Source: Flavobacterium praedii
GTDB lineage: Bacteria; Bacteroidota; Bacteroidia; Flavobacteriales; Flavobacteriaceae
Direction of reading: 5' to 3'
Assembly (NCBI RefSeq): GCF_026810365.1
Contig: NZ_CP113948.1
Span: forward strand, 3,373,001-3,437,000
DNA: 64,000 nucleotides
Part shown: one piece after another, positions 16,694 to 26,572 of the stretch
How the letters are laid out: each line of letters begins with the position of its first letter
Numbering within the stretch: the first letter of the stretch is position 1
Notes under the pieces: generated by a model
Seen by the model: only the letters and a program-made list of their open reading frames with translations
The model's database searches: none
What the model was told of the DNA's origin: nothing
Translations under genes and position numbers: made by a program

Positions 16694-16752
16694 ATTAAGG
16701 CATTAAGAGTAATTAAGCTTCAAAACTTAATTGCTCTTAATGCCTTTTAATT
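16694..16752. repeat. ATTAAG-rich palindromic element, family B copy 1
   Basis: The arm ATTAAGGCATTAAGAG followed by AATTAAG is mirrored by CTTAATT then CTCTTAATGCCTT. Relatives lie at 52178-52239 and 56606-56670. Lying between convergent genes, it may also act in transcription termination. Confidence 0.65.
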
Positions 16753-16765
16753 TTTGCTTCATATT

Positions 16766-17329
16766 CTAAAACGCCCAAACTCCATTTGGAGTCACACAAA
16801 AATCCAGTAACACATCATTCTCAAAAACATCCGAAATGAGTTCTTCGGGTGCAAAGAACGAAAGACCAATTTTAATGGTTTCTGGTTTGCAGTCGGTCAA
16901 GAATTTATCATAGAAACCTTTGCCGTAACCTACACGGTTTCCCTTTTTGTCAAAAGCCAAAAGCGGGACAAAAACAACATCAATTTTTGTAGTAGGAACT
17001 TCTAGACCATCAACAGGTTCGGGAATGTTGTACTTGTTTTTCTTTATTTTGGTATTGTCTGTCAAAAGAAAATGAGTCATTTCTCTAGTTTCAAAATCAC
17101 TTTTTGAAATCACAATTTCTTTGTCTTTTCCAGCCAGTAGGTGAAGAATAAATTCAGTATTGATTTCCTTTTGCTCTTCAATAGGTAAAAAAATGTGGAA
17201 ATAGGTTTTCTCCCAAATAAGTAGTTTGATAATTTCATTGGCAATAGCCAAACTCTTTTCTTCAATTTCAATTTCAGAAAGGTGGTTGCGTAAGGCCTTA
17301 TATTTCGCTCGTAATTCTTTTTTTAGCAT
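16766..17329 (-). CDS. 5-formyltetrahydrofolate cyclo-ligase
   Basis: The 187-residue protein matches the MTHFS family in length and motifs: the N-terminal LKKELRAKYKALRNHLS, and the ATP/phosphate-binding C-terminal VPLLAFDKKGNRVGYGKGFYDKFL (about residues 122-145). It converts 5-formyl-THF to 5,10-methenyl-THF using ATP in the cytoplasm. The start overlaps the upstream decarboxylase by 32 bp (17298-17329), so the two genes are translationally linked on one transcript. Confidence 0.92.
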   Translation of the reverse strand: MLKKELRAKYKALRNHLSEIEIEEKSLAIANEIIKLLIWEKTYFHIFLPIEEQKEINTEFILHLLAGKDKEIVISKSDFETREMTHFLLTDNTKIKKNKYNIPEPVDGLEVPTTKIDVVFVPLLAFDKKGNRVGYGKGFYDKFLTDCKPETIKIGLSFFAPEELISDVFENDVLLDFCVTPNGVWAF

Positions 17330-18560
17330 AAAGTGATTCTTTTAGATCGGTGATAAAAGTACTCAAATGATCTACTTCTACGTGATCCATAATCACAATT
17401 TTATACCAGGAATTATCACCATTGTGTTTTTGAGGAACCAAATCGAATTTTTTGACCAAACTTTCTTCGATAAATTGCGCTTGAATGGTTACAATATTCA
17501 TAAACGGTTCTCTAAAATACCCTACTTTCAATTCGTCCAATTGATCACAGAGCCACTGTGTTCTCATTTGTAAAATTCGAACTTTTTCACACCATCCAAA
17601 AGGTCCATAAGTAAACAAAATCATCCAAACTGCAACTGCATTGGCTCCCGATCGACTGCCACAAAGGGTTAAGTCCATTCCTTCTACATACTCAGCTTCT
17701 TTGGTCAAAACGTTTTCTATTAAGCCTTTTCGGCATAAAAATATTCCGGTTCCATAAGGAGCTTGGAGCATTTTATGTGCATCAATGGTTATTGAACTAA
17801 TTTTTGGATTTTCAAAATTCAGATCACTTTCTTTATTGCTAAAAGGGTAGATAAAACCTCCGTAAGCACCATCAACATGGATTTTATACAGTAAATTGTG
17901 TTTTTCCAGTATATGGATATAATCGTTAGGATCATCAATAGCACCAAACATAGTAGTTCCCATATTTGATATTACGATAAAATATTTCTTTCCTTTTTCC
18001 TTGGCTTTTATAATGATATTTTCCAATTGAAACGTGTCAATTTCACGGGTATTAAAATCAACAGGGACTTTCAGCCAATCCAACATTAGTATATTGGCAG
18101 CTTTTGGAATAGAGTAGTGGGTATCTTCAGAGGCAAGTATGGCAATTTCTTGAGGATTTGCGCCAAGTTTATAGTTGAAATAATTGCGATACATCCAAAT
18201 GGCTTGAATGTTGGCTTCAGTTCCACCTGGAGAAATGTAGCCGTCAAAGGAATTGGGTTGCGCTTTAAAAACATCTACGGCGAGTACATTCAAGACCTCA
18301 CGTTCCATCTCTTGAGTGCCTTTAAAAGCTTTTTCTGACGTGCCTAATGTGTGGCATCCTATATGATTAGGATTGGCTACATAGGTTTTCAGAGTTGGAG
18401 CGTCTTTTAAGAAGGAAGCTTCCTCATTGTAGACTTTACTGTCGAGTTTTGAGGCGGGATATCCTAAAGAAGTATCTAAAGAAAAATTTACATTCTCTTC
18501 TAGGGCTTTTTCAATGCGGGCTTTTTTCTCTTTTTGAGATAATTTTTTCCAATACAACAT
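17298..18560 (-). CDS. Pyridoxal-phosphate-dependent group II decarboxylase
   Basis: The 420-residue protein belongs to the glutamate/aromatic/histidine decarboxylase fold. The substrate/PLP region includes SPGGTEANIQAIWMYRNYF (about 111-129), ASEDTHYSIPKAANIL (with the PLP-stacking His), and HVDGAYGGFIYPF with the PLP-pairing Asp. The Schiff-base lysine is in SSITIDAHKMLQAPYGTG (about 258-275). It would remove CO2 from an amino acid in the cytoplasm; histidine or aromatic specificity cannot be decided here. The downstream overlap with the folate gene looks like packing rather than shared pathway. Confidence 0.87.
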   Translation of the reverse strand: MLYWKKLSQKEKKARIEKALEENVNFSLDTSLGYPASKLDSKVYNEEASFLKDAPTLKTYVANPNHIGCHTLGTSEKAFKGTQEMEREVLNVLAVDVFKAQPNSFDGYISPGGTEANIQAIWMYRNYFNYKLGANPQEIAILASEDTHYSIPKAANILMLDWLKVPVDFNTREIDTFQLENIIIKAKEKGKKYFIVISNMGTTMFGAIDDPNDYIHILEKHNLLYKIHVDGAYGGFIYPFSNKESDLNFENPKISSITIDAHKMLQAPYGTGIFLCRKGLIENVLTKEAEYVEGMDLTLCGSRSGANAVAVWMILFTYGPFGWCEKVRILQMRTQWLCDQLDELKVGYFREPFMNIVTIQAQFIEESLVKKFDLVPQKHNGDNSWYKIVIMDHVEVDHLSTFITDLKESLYAKKRITSEI

Positions 18561-18639
18561 AATCGCTATAATTTGTCCAAAATTACAAGTATAGAATTTT
18601 AGAAAATATGATAAATGTTAGTTTTTGGTTTTCAGATTT

Positions 18640-19626
18640 TTAAAAGACTAATTCTTGATTGTCTTCAGCAGTATTCGAAAGGTGATAAATGGCATCTCCT
18701 TGATATACAATTGGTGAGTGGTTGGCATTGAGTACATAACCGTCGTTTGGTGCTTTTATTTTTCGTTCAAATTTTCCAAAAGGGTCAGTTATCATGCCTA
18801 ATACGGTTCCTTTTTTGACAAATTGCCCTACCAAATTTTGATCAATTAACAAACCTGAACATTTGGCTCTTAACCATCCTGATTTTTCAATATATATAGT
18901 TGGTTTTTTTTGGATTGGTACATCATGTTTTGGATCGAGCATGTCTAAATGGTTCAAAAGTCGCTTGATTCCATTGATTCCTTCTTGTGCAACATCGTGA
19001 TTAATATCTAAAGATTTTCCACCTTCAAAGAGCAACATTTTTACATTCAGTTTCTCGCTGGAACTTCTAAAAGAGCCTGCAATATTTTTTGAAAATAAGG
19101 TAAAAGGCGCATTAAAAGCATCGGCCAATATTTTTACATTAGGGTTATTTGGTGTAAGCCTAATTTGTGGCGCGTTAAATCGGCTGGCACCGCCCGCATG
19201 AAAGTCGACGGCATAATCTACAAGCGGCATGATGTCGGTGATGATATGATAGGCAAATCGGCTGGCTAATGATCCTTTTTTGCTGCCAGGAAAGACCCGA
19301 TTCAAATCCCTTCCATCGGGGAAATCTCGAGATCGATTGATGAATCCGTATATATTTATAATGGGAATGCAAATGATGGTGCCTTTTTTGGGTTTGTTTA
19401 TTTTTTTACTAATGAGTTGTCTTACGATTTCGATGCCATTAAATTCGTCTCCATGAATTCCTCCAGAAAAGAGAACAACAGGACCAGCAATTTTGGAACG
19501 TTTAATAATTATCGGAATTGTTAATTTTGTTGTGGTATGTAGTCGAGCTATTTCCAGTTGGATGGTTTTACTTTCGCCAGGCAAAACACTTTCGCCAAAA
19601 ATTACTAAAGGTTTATAATCTTTCAT
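18640..19626 (-). CDS. Succinylglutamate desuccinylase/aspartoacylase-family zinc hydrolase
   Basis: The 328-residue protein has the M14-like zinc site of the AstE/AspA family: the His-x-x-Glu pair in FSGGIHGDEFNGIEIVR (about 53-69) and the third ligand in YAVDFHAGGASRF (about 138-150). The C-terminal 100 residues (KSGWLRAKCSGLLIDQNLVG ... GTVLGMITDPFG) form the beta-barrel seen in the longer members. It should hydrolyse an N-acyl amino acid or similar amide; the true substrate is unknown. It is divergent from uvrC. A near-consensus -7 box (TATATTTA on the minus strand, 19644-19651) lies just upstream. Confidence 0.88.
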   Translation of the reverse strand: MKDYKPLVIFGESVLPGESKTIQLEIARLHTTTKLTIPIIIKRSKIAGPVVLFSGGIHGDEFNGIEIVRQLISKKINKPKKGTIICIPIINIYGFINRSRDFPDGRDLNRVFPGSKKGSLASRFAYHIITDIMPLVDYAVDFHAGGASRFNAPQIRLTPNNPNVKILADAFNAPFTLFSKNIAGSFRSSSEKLNVKMLLFEGGKSLDINHDVAQEGINGIKRLLNHLDMLDPKHDVPIQKKPTIYIEKSGWLRAKCSGLLIDQNLVGQFVKKGTVLGMITDPFGKFERKIKAPNDGYVLNANHSPIVYQGDAIYHLSNTAEDNQELVF

Positions 19627-19683
19627 GGTTTAAAAATAAAAGCTAAATATAGAAATTATTTATTTGGTATTAAAAATTTGATT

Positions 19684-19714
19684 TTGGTTTACGTCAATGT
19701 TATTTGTAAATTTG
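19684..19714 (+). promoter_or_regulatory. Promoter of uvrC
   Basis: TTG (19684-19686), a 20-nt spacer and TAAATTTG (19707-19714). The leader is about 58 nt. Confidence 0.5.
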
Positions 19715-19777
19715 AAAAAATGAAGAATTGAGATTTGTCTACTGCAATCTATTAATTATCAGAAGTTTTAAAAAAAA

Positions 19778-21571
19778 ATGACCAATCCTAATTTAGCCCT
19801 GCAAATACAAACCCTACCTGACGGTCCTGGTGTATATCAATATTACGATAAAGAAGGGAAAATTTTATATGTAGGTAAAGCTAAGAATTTAAAAAAACGA
19901 GTTTCTTCTTATTTTAATAAAATTCACGATACTGCGAAAACCAATGTATTGGTCAAGAAAATTGTTACTATCAAGCATATCGTGGTTCCTACGGAAACAG
20001 ATGCTCTTTTGCTAGAAAACAATTTGATAAAAACCTTGCAACCCAGATACAATGTGTTATTGCGTGATGATAAAAGTTACCCTTGGCTGTGTATCAAGAA
20101 AGAGCCTTTTGCGCGCATTTTTGCCACCCGAAGAATGGTAAAAGACGGGTCAGAATATTTTGGGCCTTACACCAGTTTTAAGACCGTACACACTATTTTA
20201 GATTTGATAAAAGAATTGTATCCCTTGCGGACTTGTAATTATGATTTAAGTAAAAATAATATTGACAGCGGTAAATTTAAAGTCTGTTTAGAATACCATA
20301 TTGGCAATTGCAAAGGCCCTTGCGAAGGGTTTGAAACATTAGAAAATTATCAAAAACAAGTCGATGCGATTCGGGAAATTTTAAAAGGGAATTTCAAGGA
20401 AAGCATGAAAGATTTCAAACGTCTCATGACCAGTTTGGCACAAGACATGCATTTTGAAGAAGCCCAAAAAATAAAAGAAAAAATAGAAGTGCTCGAGAAT
20501 TACCAATCTCGTTCTACAATTGTAAATCCGAAGATAACCAATATTGATGTTTTTTCTATCGTTTCTGATGAAAGTGCGGCTTTTGTCAACTTTTTGCAAA
20601 TTTCTCATGGTTCCATTATTCGATCGCACACGATGGAAATTAAAAAGAAGCTTGAAGAAACAGATGAGGAATTATTAGAATTGGCTATAATCGAATTGCG
20701 GGAGCGCTTTCAATTATTGTCCAAAGAAGTGATTGTTCCTTTTGAAGTAGATTTGGGACCAACATTAAAAATTACAGTACCACAACTGGGAGACAAAAAA
20801 CAGATACTTGATTTATCCATTCGAAATGCTAAGTTTTATAGAATAGAACAACTCAAACAATTGCAAATTGTAGATCCAGATCGCCATACCAATAGAATTA
20901 TGGCACAAATGAAAAGTGATTTGCGTTTGCCAGTGGAGCCGAGACATATAGAATGTTTTGACAACTCTAATATTCAAGGAACCAATCCCGTGGCGGCTTG
21001 TGTGGTTTTCAAAGATGGGAAAGCAAGCAAAAAGGATTACAGACATTTTAATATAAAAACGGTAGTGGGTCCAGATGATTTTGCTTCGATGGAAGAAATC
21101 GTTTATCGCCGTTACAAAAGATTGTTGGACGAAAACGAGCCTTTGCCCAATCTAATTATTATTGACGGAGGAAAAGGGCAATTGTCATCAGCATTAAAGA
21201 GTATTGACGCTTTGGGACTTCGCGGTAAAATTGCTATTATCGGAATTGCCAAAAGGCTAGAAGAATTGTTTTATCCTGGAGATTCTATTCCATTATATCT
21301 GGATAAAAAGTCTGAAACACTGAAAGTCATTCAACAATTGCGTAATGAAGCCCACCGTTTTGGAATTACATTTCACCGCGACAAAAGAAGTAAAGCGGCA
21401 TTGAATTCTTCTATAGAAAGTATTCCAGGAATTGGCGAAAAAACAATGCTTACGTTAATTCAACATTTTAAAAGTGTTAAAAGATTGAAACTGGCAACCG
21501 AAAAAGAAATTTCGGACGTTATAGGAGTATCAAAAGCCAAAAAAATTACCGACTTTTACAACACAAAGTAA
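19778..21571 (+). CDS. uvrC: Excinuclease ABC subunit C
   Basis: The 597-residue nuclease makes both incisions in nucleotide excision repair with UvrA/UvrB. Visible parts in order: GIY-YIG domain (DGPGVYQYYDKEGKILYVGKA, about 16-36), a cysteine-containing region (CNYDLSK ... CLEYHIGNCKGPCEGF, about 149-190), the UVR motif (FEEAQKIKEKIEVLEN, about 226-241), the RNase-H-like C-terminal nuclease (IECFDNSNIQGTNPVAACVV, about 391-410), and a helix-hairpin-helix pair at the end (SIPGIGEKTMLTLIQHF). The length is normal. The patatin gene starts 9 nt after its stop. Confidence 0.97.
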   Translation: MTNPNLALQIQTLPDGPGVYQYYDKEGKILYVGKAKNLKKRVSSYFNKIHDTAKTNVLVKKIVTIKHIVVPTETDALLLENNLIKTLQPRYNVLLRDDKSYPWLCIKKEPFARIFATRRMVKDGSEYFGPYTSFKTVHTILDLIKELYPLRTCNYDLSKNNIDSGKFKVCLEYHIGNCKGPCEGFETLENYQKQVDAIREILKGNFKESMKDFKRLMTSLAQDMHFEEAQKIKEKIEVLENYQSRSTIVNPKITNIDVFSIVSDESAAFVNFLQISHGSIIRSHTMEIKKKLEETDEELLELAIIELRERFQLLSKEVIVPFEVDLGPTLKITVPQLGDKKQILDLSIRNAKFYRIEQLKQLQIVDPDRHTNRIMAQMKSDLRLPVEPRHIECFDNSNIQGTNPVAACVVFKDGKASKKDYRHFNIKTVVGPDDFASMEEIVYRRYKRLLDENEPLPNLIIIDGGKGQLSSALKSIDALGLRGKIAIIGIAKRLEELFYPGDSIPLYLDKKSETLKVIQQLRNEAHRFGITFHRDKRSKAALNSSIESIPGIGEKTMLTLIQHFKSVKRLKLATEKEISDVIGVSKAKKITDFYNTK

Positions 21572-21580
21572 CCTGCCCTT

Positions 21581-23776
21581 ATGTATAGAATAGTGTTTTT
21601 TATTATTTTATTTTTTTCTTGTTTGAATTCATTTTCTCAAGACACTGTAAAAAAACCTAAAATAGGTTTGGTGTTGAGTGGAGGTGGAGCCAAGGGACTA
21701 GCGCATATCGGAGTTTTAAATGTGCTTGAGGATGCTGGAATTAAGTTGGATTATATAGGTGGAACCAGTATGGGGGCTGTTATTGGAGGTCTTTACGCAA
21801 TGGGATACAATGCCAAACAGATTGATTCTATAATTGATGTGACCAATTTTAGTAATGTTATAAATGATTTTATTCCACGTTCTTCTAAAAATTTTTATGA
21901 AAAAAGGAATGATGAATTATATGCATTGACGCTTCCATTTAATAAGTTTAGTATTGGTACGCCTGAAGCATTGTCCAAGGGGATGTATAATTTTAATATG
22001 TTAAGCCGATTGACCTTGCCAGTGCGTCATGTTAGGGATTTTAAAACCCTTCCTATTCCTTTTTTGTGTGTTGGAACTAATATTGCAATAGGAGAACAAG
22101 TGGTGTTTGATAAAGGAGTTTTGGCACAAGCAATAACAGGAAGTTCATCCTTGCCTTCGGTATTTTCACCAGTGATAATTGATAATAATCTTATTGTGGA
22201 TGGTGGCGTGATAAATAATTATCCGATAGATGAAGTTCGAAAAATGGGAGCTGATATTATAATTGGTGTAGATGTTCAATCCGGTTTACTTAGTAAAGAC
22301 GAATTAAAAAGTGCTTCAAAAATTTTCTTTCAAATCACCAATTTGCAAATGATTGAAAGGATGAAATTAAATGCAAATTTAACAGATGTTTATATCAAAC
22401 CCGATGTAAAAAATTACGGAGTGGTTACTTTTGATAAAGCTACAGAAATAATAAAAAAAGGAGAAGATGCCACATTTGCTGTTTATGAAAAAATAGATCT
22501 TTTGGCAGATAAAACAAACCCGTATCATAAACCTAAATTAAAGATCGAAACCGATAGTTTGACTATTGTTGATATCAAAGTAAATGAATTGATAAATTAT
22601 TCTAGGGATTATGTTATCGGTAAATTAAATTTTAAACCAGGTGCCAAAATAAGTTTCAAAAACTTAGAAACAGGAATTAATAATCTGAATGCCACTCAAA
22701 ACTTTAGTGCGGTGAGTTATTATTTTGAAAAAAATGGTATGTATGATGATTTGATTCTGACATTGACCGAAAGTCCTGTAAAAACTAATTTAAAATTTGG
22801 ATTGCATTATGACGGTTTGTTCAAAAGTGCTATTTTGGCTAATGTTACCAATAAAAAAACATTTTTTAAAAATGACTTTTTATCAGTGGATTTGGTAGTG
22901 GGGGATAATGTGAGGTATTATTTTGACTATTATATTGATAATGGATTTCAATTGAGTTATGGTTTCAATTCCCATTTAAGCCGATTTAATAAAAATATTC
23001 CGGTAAAAGTGATAACTTTTAATAAAAAAGCCTCAAATTCTATAAATGTTGATTATGTGGATTTGTCTAATCAAGTGTATATTCAATCGGTATTTGCCCA
23101 AAAATTTCTTATTGGTATTGGAGCTGAATTTCAGTATTTAAATATTACCTCAGAAACACTAGAATTGAATTCTACAATTACAAAAAGTGATTATACCAGT
23201 GCATTTGGCTATATAAAATACGATAGTTACGATAATAAATACTTCCCGAAAAAAGGGTGGTATTTTTCAGGTAATTCCCAATTTTATATGTTTTCATCTG
23301 AAAAGTCAGAAACGTTTGAGCCCTTTTCTATTTTGAGTGCTGAAGCTGGTATTGCTCGTACAATTTTTAAAAACACCACCATAAAATTTCAAGCCGAAGC
23401 AGGAGCTTCAATAGGGAATAAAAGCTTGCCCTATTTTGATTTCATGTTAGGAGGTTATGGATTTAATGGGACGAATAATTTCAAGTATTTTTATGGTTAT
23501 GATTATTTGAGTCTTTCGGGAAATAGTTATTTGGAAACGACAATTGCCTTGGATTTTGAAGTATTCAAAAAGAATCATCTCAACTTTTCAGCCAATTTTG
23601 CCAATTTAGAAGATGATTTATATGATTCCTTAGATTGGATTTCTTGGCCCAAATACTCAGGCTATGCGCTTGGTTATGGTTTAGAAACCATTATTGGTCC
23701 TGTGGAAATAAAATATTCATGGTCACCAGAAATGTCAAAATCATATCTTTGGTTTACGGTTGGATTTATTTTTTAA
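21581..23776 (+). CDS. Patatin-like phospholipase fused to an Omp85-type barrel
   Basis: The 731-residue protein starts with a signal peptide (MYRIVFFIILFFSCLNSFSQ). The patatin domain follows: oxyanion loop SGGGAKGLAHIGV (about 33-45), nucleophile elbow GGTSMGAV (about 59-66), and the catalytic Asp in VDGGVINNYP. A POTRA-like segment (about 330-400) precedes a C-terminal 16-strand-type barrel (FGLHYDGLF ... YLWFTVGFIF) ending in Phe. This is the PlpD-like layout, where the lipase is carried by its own outer-membrane barrel; phospholipase A1/A2 activity is expected. It is probably co-transcribed with uvrC, with no functional link known. Confidence 0.9.
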   Translation: MYRIVFFIILFFSCLNSFSQDTVKKPKIGLVLSGGGAKGLAHIGVLNVLEDAGIKLDYIGGTSMGAVIGGLYAMGYNAKQIDSIIDVTNFSNVINDFIPRSSKNFYEKRNDELYALTLPFNKFSIGTPEALSKGMYNFNMLSRLTLPVRHVRDFKTLPIPFLCVGTNIAIGEQVVFDKGVLAQAITGSSSLPSVFSPVIIDNNLIVDGGVINNYPIDEVRKMGADIIIGVDVQSGLLSKDELKSASKIFFQITNLQMIERMKLNANLTDVYIKPDVKNYGVVTFDKATEIIKKGEDATFAVYEKIDLLADKTNPYHKPKLKIETDSLTIVDIKVNELINYSRDYVIGKLNFKPGAKISFKNLETGINNLNATQNFSAVSYYFEKNGMYDDLILTLTESPVKTNLKFGLHYDGLFKSAILANVTNKKTFFKNDFLSVDLVVGDNVRYYFDYYIDNGFQLSYGFNSHLSRFNKNIPVKVITFNKKASNSINVDYVDLSNQVYIQSVFAQKFLIGIGAEFQYLNITSETLELNSTITKSDYTSAFGYIKYDSYDNKYFPKKGWYFSGNSQFYMFSSEKSETFEPFSILSAEAGIARTIFKNTTIKFQAEAGASIGNKSLPYFDFMLGGYGFNGTNNFKYFYGYDYLSLSGNSYLETTIALDFEVFKKNHLNFSANFANLEDDLYDSLDWISWPKYSGYALGYGLETIIGPVEIKYSWSPEMSKSYLWFTVGFIF

Positions 23777-24020
23777 TTTGTGTTTTTTATTAATAAAAAT
23801 TACGATATTTGTAATTATGAAAACAAATTGGATCGGTTTATTAGAGTATCTTCAATTCTTAATCAAAAGAAATCCAGAGTGATTCTTTGGGTTTTATACC
23901 TATTGTAGGATCATAGAATAAGATGCTTTTATGATGTTTAGCAATGCATTTGCAATGCAAAAGGCAACTTTTATATGGACTATTGCTTTAAAGAATTGTT
24001 TACTATCTAATCTAATTGTT

Positions 24021-25184
24021 ATGCCAATATATCACAAACTAGGAAATATTCCTCCTAAAAGACACACCCAATTCGAAAATCCAAATGGAGGTTTGTTCTT
24101 TGAGCAACTCTTTGGTACCGAAGGTTTTCACGGACATTCTTCATTGTCCTATCACATTCACAGACCTACTCAGGTCAAAGAAATACTAAAATCATATTCG
24201 GTTGAACCCAAAATTGCAATTGGGAAAAACATAAAATCATTATTGCTCAAAGGCTTCGATCTAAAACCCGAAGATGATTTCCTAGACAGCCGTAAAGCCA
24301 TGTTGGTTAATAAAGATTGTACTATTGGGCTGGCAGCGCCAAGAAAATCATTGACAACCTATTTCTATAAAAATGCCGATGCAGATGAGATGCTATTCAT
24401 TCACAAAGGAAAAGGAAAACTCCGTACCATGTTAGGAAATATCCCTTTTGAGTATGGTGATTATTTGATTATTCCACGTGGTATTATTTATCAAATCGAG
24501 TTTGAAACCGAAGAAAATCGCTTATTTTATGTAGAGTCTTATGCTCCTTTTTATACTCCAAAACGATATAAAAATGATTCTGGACAACACTTAGAACATT
24601 CTCCATTTTGCGAGCGTGATTTTATTTTGCCAACCGAATTAGAATCGCATGACGAAAAAGGAGATTTCGTTATCAAGATGAAAAAAGAAGGGATGATGCA
24701 CGAAGTGGTGTATGCCACTCACCCTTTTGACGTAGTGGGTTGGGACGGCTACAATTTTCCGTACGGTTTCAGCATTCACAATTTCGAACCTATTACAGGT
24801 CGTGTGCATTTGCCACCTCCTATTCACCAAACTTTCGAAACTAGCACTTTTGTGGTCTGTTCTTTCGTTCCAAGATTGTACGATTACCATCCAAAAGCCA
24901 TTCCGGCACCTTACAATCATAGTAATATTGACAGCGACGAAGTGTTGTATTATGTAGACGGTGATTTCATGAGCCGCAACAATATTGAGCAAGGACATAT
25001 TACTTTACACCCAAAAGGGATTCCACACGGCCCAGCTCCTGGCGCTATGGAACGTAGTATCGGACACAAAGAAACGCAGGAATTGGCCGTAATGGTTGAC
25101 ACCTTCCGACCACTTATGGTGACCGAAGAAGCAATGGGAATAGACGATGGACAGTATTATAAATCTTGGGTAGATGCCCCCTAG
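24021..25184 (+). CDS. hmgA: Homogentisate 1,2-dioxygenase
   Basis: I choose ATG 24021 (MPIYHKLGNIPPKRHTQFEN) because the family normally begins there; the frame is open to an ATG at 23931, but that extension (MMFSNAFAMQ...) is not family-like. The result is 387 residues. The iron site lies in the C-terminal cupin: HLPPPIHQTFETS, PRLYDYHPKAIPAPYNHSN, then the DSDEVLYYVDGDF segment. The enzyme opens the ring of homogentisate to maleylacetoacetate in tyrosine breakdown. The next gene, hppD, makes its substrate. The last codons and the TAG stop lie inside a palindromic element (25175-25300). Confidence 0.93.
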   Translation: MPIYHKLGNIPPKRHTQFENPNGGLFFEQLFGTEGFHGHSSLSYHIHRPTQVKEILKSYSVEPKIAIGKNIKSLLLKGFDLKPEDDFLDSRKAMLVNKDCTIGLAAPRKSLTTYFYKNADADEMLFIHKGKGKLRTMLGNIPFEYGDYLIIPRGIIYQIEFETEENRLFYVESYAPFYTPKRYKNDSGQHLEHSPFCERDFILPTELESHDEKGDFVIKMKKEGMMHEVVYATHPFDVVGWDGYNFPYGFSIHNFEPITGRVHLPPPIHQTFETSTFVVCSFVPRLYDYHPKAIPAPYNHSNIDSDEVLYYVDGDFMSRNNIEQGHITLHPKGIPHGPAPGAMERSIGHKETQELAVMVDTFRPLMVTEEAMGIDDGQYYKSWVDAP

Positions 25185-25300
25185 CCCCCAAAGGGGGAAT
25201 TGTAACTTCTCAACACTAAATAGAACGTAAAGTATAAATTGTTAACTAAAATCCTATTTACCCCTAATAGGAATTCCCCCTTCGGGGGCTAGGGGGCTTA
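25175..25300. repeat. Palindromic element between hmgA and hppD, containing the hmgA stop
   Basis: GCCCCCTAGCCCCCAAAGGG (25177 on) is mirrored by the right arm ending GGGGGCTAGGGGGC (to about 25298). The middle is AT-rich. The left arm encodes the final Ala-Pro-stop of hmgA. Only a few bases separate the right end from the hppD ATG at 25303. It is related to the insertion in ileS at 12618-12718. Confidence 0.8.
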
Positions 25301-25302
25301 TC

Positions 25303-26463
25303 ATGGCAAAAGAAGTAAAATCAGTAGAATACGGATTAGAGAAGATATTTGAGGGAGCGCAAGATTTCCTTCCATTACTAGGAACCGATTATGTCGAATT
25401 CTACGTAGGTAACGCAAAACAATCGGCACATTATTACAAAACCGCTTTTGGTTATCAATCATTGGCCTATGCTGGACTGGAAACAGGCGTAAAAGACAGA
25501 ACATCTTATGTCTTAAAACAAGACAAAATCCGAATTGTTTTAACCACTCCCTTAACACAAGATTCGCCACTACACGACCATTTAAAAAAACACGGTGACG
25601 GAGTAAAAGTTGCCGCACTTTGGGTAGAAGATGCAAGAAGTGCCTACGAAGAAACCATGAAACGTGGCGCTCGTTCTTTTATGGAGCCAACGGTGGAACA
25701 AGATGAATTTGGTGAAGTAATTCGCTCTGGAATTTATACCTATGGCGAAACTGTGCATATTTTTGTAGAACGAAAAAACTACAACGGCGTTTTCTTACCA
25801 GGCTACAAGGAATGGAAATCCGATTACAATCCAGAACCAACAGGTTTGAAATACATTGATCACATGGTAGGAAATGTGGGTTGGAACGAAATGAACACTT
25901 GGGTAAAATTCTATGAAGACGTCATGGGATTTGTGAATTTCCTTTCTTTTGATGACAAACAAATCAATACCGAATATTCGGCTTTGATGAGTAAAGTAAT
26001 GTCAAACGGAAACGGAAGAATCAAATTCCCAATAAACGAACCAGCTGAAGGAAAGAAAAAATCACAAATTGAAGAATATTTGGATTTTTATGGTGGACCT
26101 GGAATTCAGCATATTGCTATTGCAACTGATGATATTATTAAAACAGTGTCAGAGCTAAAAGCAAGAGGAGTTGAGTTTTTGTCTGCTCCACCTCATACCT
26201 ATTATCAAGCTATTCCAGAACGATTGGGAGTGCATATGGAAATGATGAAAGAAGATTTGAACGAAATTGAAAAATTAGCCATTATGGTCGATGCCGATGA
26301 GGATGGTTATTTGTTGCAGATTTTTACCAAACCCGTTCAAGATCGTCCAACTTTATTTTTTGAAATAATTCAAAGAATGGGAGCCAAAGGGTTTGGTGCT
26401 GGGAACTTTAAAGCGCTTTTTGAGTCCATAGAACGAGAGCAGCAATTACGAGGTACATTATAA
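25303..26463 (+). CDS. hppD: 4-hydroxyphenylpyruvate dioxygenase
   Basis: The 386-residue enzyme has two vicinal-oxygen-chelate domains. The Fe(II) ligands expected from the family are visible: His in YIDHMVGNVG (about 186), His in GIQHIAIATDD (about 269), and Glu in TLFFEIIQRMGAKGFGAGNFKAL (about 349), with the C-terminal GFGxGNFKALFE segment typical of HPPD. It converts 4-hydroxyphenylpyruvate to homogentisate, the substrate of the adjacent hmgA product. It is 118 nt downstream of hmgA across a palindromic element, which may affect co-transcription. Confidence 0.96.
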   Translation: MAKEVKSVEYGLEKIFEGAQDFLPLLGTDYVEFYVGNAKQSAHYYKTAFGYQSLAYAGLETGVKDRTSYVLKQDKIRIVLTTPLTQDSPLHDHLKKHGDGVKVAALWVEDARSAYEETMKRGARSFMEPTVEQDEFGEVIRSGIYTYGETVHIFVERKNYNGVFLPGYKEWKSDYNPEPTGLKYIDHMVGNVGWNEMNTWVKFYEDVMGFVNFLSFDDKQINTEYSALMSKVMSNGNGRIKFPINEPAEGKKKSQIEEYLDFYGGPGIQHIAIATDDIIKTVSELKARGVEFLSAPPHTYYQAIPERLGVHMEMMKEDLNEIEKLAIMVDADEDGYLLQIFTKPVQDRPTLFFEIIQRMGAKGFGAGNFKALFESIEREQQLRGTL

Positions 26464-26572
26464 AATTTAGTTATTTTTGCGGTATCAATAAAAATAATAG
26501 TTAATTAACCCTTAAAATTGCAAATGTTGTGTTAAACTTGACTTTTCGCTAAGAAAACCTTGATTTATACAA

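Noticed and set aside
23817..23882. 21-codon ORF (MKTNWIGLLEYLQFLIKRNPE) before hmgA
   Set aside because: Too short to judge, with no ribosome site and no family that I recognise.
23931..24020. Upstream start for hmgA
   Set aside because: The 30 extra residues do not resemble the family N-terminus, which begins MPIYHKLG at 24021.
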